Of a stretch of 23,132 nucleotides of DNA, positions 18,891-23,132 are shown piece by piece; position 1 is the stretch's first letter, and each line of letters starts with the position of its first letter. Position numbers and translations under genes: made by a program. The DNA comes from Larix sibirica (lineage: Eukaryota > Streptophyta > Pinopsida > Pinales > Pinaceae): NCBI GenBank assembly GCA_004151065.3, contig NWUY0300034268.1, positions 27,263 to 50,394 of the forward strand, read 5' to 3'. The notes beneath the pieces are model-generated. The model worked only from the letters and a program-made list of their open reading frames with translations. It was not told the origin of the DNA and searched no databases.

Positions 18891-19560
18891 AAATTCTCTC
18901 CATAAAATTGAGAGGCTCGAGAGGGCAAGCCAAAATTTATTCCCGCAAAAGGTTAGTGGAGCTCGAAGACAGATATGCTATGCTACTTCAAGAGATGATG
19001 TGACAAAGTGAGTCGATACATCTCACTCACTCTACATAAAGTTTTTAATAAATAGTCATTTTTTGTTGTCCATTCGGATGGCCACTTGGGAGGTTTGGTG
19101 TCTCGATTCAAAATTTATTATCTTGTAGAACACTCCTTTGTTGTTAGTTTTGGTCTTAGGGTGGAAATTTTTTCAAAGTCCTTGTGTAGCCATTTTCTTA
19201 TTCTCAAGGTTTATGGCCCTTTCGAGCATCGCTAAGAGTTTGGGAAAAAAAAATTCAAATGTGGTGTAAAGGGTTCCAAATTTGATTCTTGGGGGGGACT
19301 TTAACCTTATTTTGTTCAGTGAGGAAGCTTGGGGTAGGGATGTGCAAAGAGATTGTTTGACATCCTTATTCGGGGGTTCCTTTGAGGAGGTCAGGTGGAT
19401 GGATTTAGAACCTTCACTCCTCAAGTCGACATGGTGTAACAAATGTGTAAGGGAGTCTAGGATATCCAAACATCTAGATTGCTTTCTCAATCATGAATCA
19501 ATTCTTGACTTTGCATAGTCTATCTGCTCTTTGGTAGGGTCTAGATTCTTCTCTAATCCT
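18887..19560 (+). pseudogene. AP endonuclease domain of ORF2, catalytic residues partly lost
   Basis: The N-terminal start, LLQE at about 18983-18994, VYGPFEHR at 19209-19232, GGDFN at 19291-19305 and ISKHLDCFL at about 19459-19485 mark the exonuclease-endonuclease-phosphatase fold. The Asn of the usual SWN motif is replaced by Lys (ILSIKL). The conserved SDH near the domain end appears as SNP at 19552-19560, inside RFFSNPFLFLLELG. Loss of these Asn, Asp and His residues plus frameshifts means it cannot cut DNA. Confidence 0.8.
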
Positions 19561-20087
19561 TTCCTGTTTTTATTGGAACTTGGGTAAAAAGACCACAAGC
19601 CTGGGTCTCCTTTTAAATTAAATTCCTCTTGGTTCTCGAACTTGAAGTGCAAAAGATAGTGAAGGAATATTGAATTCCTTTCCACGATTCTGATGGTTGT
19701 AGTGCTGACAATCAATTTGTTGAGTCTCTCCAAGTCTTAAAAGGAAAAAATATCTACTCAGGGACAAGATAGGCCCAAGATGAGGTATTCCAAGATCATG
19801 GAGGTTGAGAGTAAGTTTGACTTCTTCTTCTCTATCTATGTGGAGGGTATCCTCTCATGGGAAGAGAAGGAGGCAATTCGAGCATTGGAAGTCCAAAAAG
19901 TAGATATATTAAAGGAAAAAGAGCTCGAGTGGAGGTTAAAGAGTGGAGCTCTGTGGCGCGTTGTTGGTGATCAACACAAGAAGAATATAAATATCATCTA
20001 GGAGATGAGGGATAATGGTGGTAACTAGGTTAGGAGATTTCATAATATGTTAGACTTGGATATTCATAATTTCCAACAGATCGAGAT

Positions 20088-21441
20088 GTGGATGTGGACA
20101 AAATACTTCAGGTCATTGGAAATTACCCTCGGATGGTGGAAGAAGTAGAAAACCAAGATTTGCTTAAGTCGCTATTGCCAGAAGAGTTACTCGTAGTCCT
20201 CCTACTTTTCCAATGGGACAAAATCCTTAGGTTAGATGGTTGGCCAATGGAATTTTTTATGGACTTCTTTTATATTGTCGAGGATGATCTTTTGAAGGTG
20301 GTTGAGGAAGTTAGAATGTTGGGCAAAATGTTAGGTTGTTTGAAGACAACCTTCCTGTTCCTAATCCTAGAATCAGATAGGCCAATGTCCTTTGATGATT
20401 ACAAACCAATCTCATTGTGCAAAAGCGCATACAAACTTGTGGCAAAGATTATTTCAGTTTGAATCAATCCCTTTCTCTCTCTAGAGATATCCTAGGAACA
20501 GTACGACTTTCTTAAAGGTAGATCTATTCATGAACCTATTGAATCATCTCAATAAGGCATTCACATGATAAAGATGGAAAAACAATCGGTTTCCATTGTA
20601 AAACTCGACTTATCAATGGCCTTTGACAAAGTTTCGTGGTTCTTCTTCAGGCTGGTTCTACTTCAAATTGGTCTTAGTGTTGACATGGTTAATTGGATTA
20701 TGGATTGTGTGAATTATGGTGCTGGATCCTCTTTCTTTAAGGCTTCGAGGGGGTTACGTCAGTGTTGCCCCTTACCCCCCTACTCACACTTTCTTATTGC
20801 AGAGGGGCCTAGTAGATTAATCCATTAGGAAAGACGAGGATGAAGGATCTTTTTTTGCAGGGAGTCTTAGCTTGATTCACTTGCTATTTATGGATGACAT
20901 TCTCTTATTTTGTATGCGGTCAAATCAAGAGTGCTAGTGGTTCAGGGAAGTGTTTGATCAATTTTGCAAAGCAATGGGTATGGAAATTAATATCAAAAAA
21001 TCTGCCATATATTGAATGCAAGAGGAGGAGAGTCATATCCCTTTATGGAGAAGGCACTTTCAATTTGAGATCATAAATATGGATGAAGGATTAAATTATT
21101 TGGGCTTCAAGATAAAACCAAATGGATATGGTAAAAGGGGATGGGAATGGCCAATAGCTAGAAACAAATACATAATAAACAAATTGATTTGTTGTGGTGG
21201 TAGATTGGTATTGATCAAGTCGGTTATAGAGGCAATCTTCATTTACTGGCACCTCATGGCACATATTCCTAATTCCACCCTAGAAAGAATTCATAAACTC
21301 TTTTTCAACTTTTTATGGAAAGGAAGTGGTGACTACTTGGGTTGTCACCTCGTTGGCTATAAAATTATTGCATCCCCAAAAGCTTGTGGGGGATGGGGGT
21401 TGAAAACACATTTTATCATTCAATCAAGTCGTCGCTGCTAA
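20088..21441 (+). pseudogene. Reverse transcriptase domain of ORF2
   Basis: The non-LTR reverse transcriptase blocks appear in order: DGWPMEFF, DYKPISLCKSAYKLVAKII, FLKGRSIHEPI, KLDLSMAFDKVSW (first catalytic Asp at 20607-20609), RGLRQCCPLPPY, then FMDD at 20887-20898 in place of the usual YADD/FADD, and GLNYLGFKIKP. Both Asp of the FMDD box are kept. About ten residues expected before the RGLRQ block seem to be missing (near 20725-20740). Stops at 20460, 20493 and 20553 and a frame change near 20829 break it. The thumb-like part continues to 21441 (GGRLVLIKSVIEAIFIYW, FNFLWKG). Confidence 0.9.
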
Positions 21442-21983
21442 ATCTCTTTAGAATTTCCTAGTTTGAGTAAGCTCATGGAAGCATATTCTAATGGCCAAAT
21501 ATTTAGCTCTTGGATCCATTTTGAATTGGATTAGATTAAGGAATAAATTAATATCCATGGTATCCAACCAATGGAAGGCCATGGCCTTGACATTCTCCAT
21601 TATCAAAATATATTTGGCATTGTGTGTGTGCGATCGAAAGATGGTCAGGGTTGACTTTGTTTCAATCATGTATTGCAGAGGTCCAATGTCCCTTTTTAGA
21701 GATTTGGTTCAATTCCTCCAAAGCCATGGTTGGGCCACTCTGGACAAGTTTGGTAACCCACAACAAACTGATATTTGGCATCAAAGATGCCTTAAGGAAT
21801 ATGAATTGGGCCTTATCGAGGGTGGGATAGATTAATGGGAGGAATACCCTAACACACTTATGCAAAGACATATTCGTTTAAGTGTTGAGCTAAATCCTTT
21901 GGTTTGGTGTTTCAATCATGTTGGAGGATCCTACTATGTTTTCCTAGGTTATTTGTCTCTGCCAGATAATGAGCATGTCGATT

Positions 21984-22200
21984 CCAAATGGTGGTAGAGA
22001 AAAGTGTGGTCGGTGTCGGCTCCTCCGAAGAGTATTATTAATATGTGGTTTCTCATAAACAATAGGGTCCTAACCTGCGACCATCTCCAGAGATAAGGTA
22101 AATTGGGTCCTGGTATTTGTATGATATGTAAAGCAATCAGGGAATCCAATTCTCATGTTTTCTTGCAGTGTAATTTCTCCAAACAAGTATGGAAGGAAGC
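21984..22200 (+). pseudogene. zf-RVT-like zinc-binding region of ORF2
   Basis: The frame reads KVWSVSAPPKSIINMWFL, NNRVLTCDHLQ, then CMICKAIRESNSHVFLQC and VWKEA. This matches the zf-RVT region found between RT and RNase H in many plant LINEs, where a C-x2-C...H-x4-C set may bind zinc. All four ligands are present at about 22118-22170. TAG at 21992 and TAA at 22094 interrupt it. Confidence 0.75.
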
Positions 22201-22474
22201 AACGGTCCATTTCTCCTTAAAATACGTTTGGCAGGAATTAACCATAGAGGAGTGTTTATATAAAAAATTTACACTTCCTTCTCTAAAACCATTCAAACCA
22301 CTTCCATATCCGGTATGCTGGGGGTTGTGGTTGGGGCACAATAATGCAATTTTCAATGAAAAATGTCCCCATTCTATTCAAATCACGACCCAAGTAATTC
22401 CCCTATACCAGCATTATCGGAAGCTCATCAAGCCCTCCATAAATCGGCGGATTCAATTGTTGATCATTGAAAAG

Positions 22475-22880
22475 GATGTGGCTTGGTATTTCTTTGATAA
22501 TGCATGTCAAGGCGAGGATGGGATTTGTTGTTTCAACGGTGCTATCTATCTTTCAAACTCTCACCACTTTCTTGCAAAAGGCGCTCTGGGTTCGAAATGG
22601 AACAATTGGGTAGAGTTATAGGCATTGTATTTCCTGCTTCAGAAAGCTTTTGATGAAAGGATCCAAAAGTTACTGGTTTTTAGGGACTCTACTTTTGTTA
22701 TAAATTGGATGTTTGGTGTTGATGTGGTTCGTGATATTGAGTTGTCCTAGTTGGCCGATAGATTGAAGGTGATAAGCCGCAGATTCCAACAGGTCTCCTT
22801 TCAACATGTATATCGAGAACACAACGAGGTCATGGACAACCTCTCAAAACAAGGTTTGGAATTGAATGTTGGTTTTTTTA
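22475..22880 (+). pseudogene. RNase H domain of ORF2, catalytic residues kept
   Basis: The domain starts AWYFFDNACQGEDG with the first catalytic Asp at 22496-22498. The Glu lies at 22613-22615 (NNWVEL), the second Asp at 22685-22687 (FRDSTFVINW) and the last at 22835-22837 (HVYREHNEVMDNLSKQG). RNase H would remove the RNA strand after first-strand synthesis. Only two stops, TAG at 22619 and TAG at 22748, break the frame. The REHN-x3-D-x-LSK ending is the form common in plant RVT_3-type RNase H. Plant L1 elements are known to carry an archaea-like RNase H at this place. Confidence 0.85.
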
Positions 22881-22936
22881 TATGGGAAGAATATTGTGAG
22901 GTTGCCATGGTTTCCTCACAACTTTGTATATGTTGA

Positions 22937-23132
22937 TTTTGCTTGAGAGGGGTGATTTTTTTTGCTGTAAAATTGACCATAGTGAATATCTTCTGATCCA
23001 CTTATATATTTTTTTGTTTACAAGGATTGCTAGCTAAAGCCCAATACTTTTTTTTTTGTGCTCATATGCACCTGTAAAATGTATCTTATGATCAAATGAA
23101 TGTTTTTTTTCATATATATATATATATATATA
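22937..23132 (+). other. LINE 3' untranslated region and tail
   Basis: T-rich non-coding sequence follows the ORF2 stop. It ends in TA repeats from about 23117 to the window edge, in place of the poly(A) tail seen on most L1 copies. The true end of the element may lie beyond the window. Confidence 0.6.
23117..23132. repeat. (TA)n at the window edge
   Basis: Eight TA units run to the last base, so the full length is unknown. It may be the LINE tail or a microsatellite grown from it. Confidence 0.85.

Larger units (their letters stand above)
18887..22936 (+). pseudogene. LINE ORF2 polyprotein (EN-RT-RNase H), frameshifted
   Basis: ORF2 nicks target DNA and copies the element RNA into it. It starts at ATG 18887 with MKILSIKLRGSRG, matching the usual MKI-x-SWNVRGL start of plant LINE endonucleases. 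About 1,350 codons can be followed to a TGA at 22934-22936. The frame changes near 19010-19280 (at least twice, one probably at the A run near 19242), about 20030-20090, about 20829 and about 21440-21490. From 21491 to the end one frame persists with only five internal stops (about 21833, 21992, 22094, 22619 and 22748). A linker at about 19780-20001 has WRLKSGALWRVVGDQHKKN, resembling the conserved W-x-KSR-x-W-x2-GD-x-N segment of L1 proteins before the RT. Many stops are one transition from the expected Trp, Gln or Arg codon. Confidence 0.9.
16921..23132 (+). mobile_element. Plant L1-type LINE with RNase H, nearly full length, inactive
   Basis: The domain order is that of plant L1 LINEs: ORF1 with a DUF4283-like region and zinc knuckle, then ORF2 with AP endonuclease, reverse transcriptase, a zinc-binding (zf-RVT-like) region and RNase H. 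About 5.8 kb of coding remnant is followed by about 200 bp of 3' sequence ending in TA repeats at the window edge. The 5' limit is uncertain; a GGGGGGCTAGGGTTTCG stretch at about 16950 may be the 5' untranslated region. Frameshifts and stops in both ORFs make the copy inactive. No LTR is associated. A target-site duplication cannot be sought because the 3' end lies at or beyond 23132. Confidence 0.9.

Overview
This window looks like intergenic DNA from a large, repeat-rich seed-plant genome, quite possibly a gymnosperm. The sequence is AT-rich and holds no convincing intact host gene. Nearly everything recognisable is decayed plant retrotransposon: a LINE of the plant L1 type with an RNase H domain, Ty1/copia remnants on the minus strand, and Ty3/gypsy-like remnants on the plus strand. 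The taxon is an inference from these families and their decay; no marker gene fixes it.

Layout. (1) 1-1650: no gene; a short duplicated segment and a 12-bp minisatellite. (2) 1657-4404, plus strand: a broken ORF (about 2038-3503) of the kind plant gypsy elements carry as an accessory ORF, then a typical post-coding GGGGGAG motif (3549-3582), then an LTR-like segment with a TATA box ending near 4404 beside a compound TA/CA microsatellite. (3) 4457-8197: unassigned AT-rich DNA with two diverged tandem duplications and one unrecognised minus-strand ORF. (4) 8198-8594, minus strand: a candidate copia 3' LTR with its polypurine tract; heat-shock-element-like motifs sit just upstream of a TATA box. 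(5) 9000-11497, plus strand: an LTR retrotransposon of about 2.5 kb with two diverged LTRs of about 470 bp, a primer-binding-like site, a polypurine tract and no recognisable coding domain; its interior contains a tandem array. (6) 11498-14160, minus strand: the 5' part of a second copia element (LTR, primer-binding site, leader, gag), whose leader/gag segment is tandemly duplicated with an offset near 950 bp. (7) 14161-16920: tandem duplications and unassigned DNA. (8) About 16921-23132, plus strand: a nearly complete but dead LINE. ORF1 has a DUF4283-like region and a zinc knuckle. ORF2 has AP endonuclease, reverse transcriptase, a zinc-binding region and RNase H. The window ends in its TA-rich tail.

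The elements do not form a working pathway; they are layers of old insertions. The LINE is broken by frameshifts and stops, yet keeps the reverse transcriptase Asp residues and the RNase H D-E-D-D set. Its ORF1 stop and ORF2 start overlap as ATGA. A second theme is local duplication: at least seven separate tandem duplications, with units from about 78 to 950 bp, lie within 15 kb. I see no tRNA, rRNA, CRISPR array or intact host gene. I did not find a clear new biological system; the best leads are the heat-shock-like LTR promoter, the ATGA overlap in the LINE, and the coding-free gypsy-derived element.
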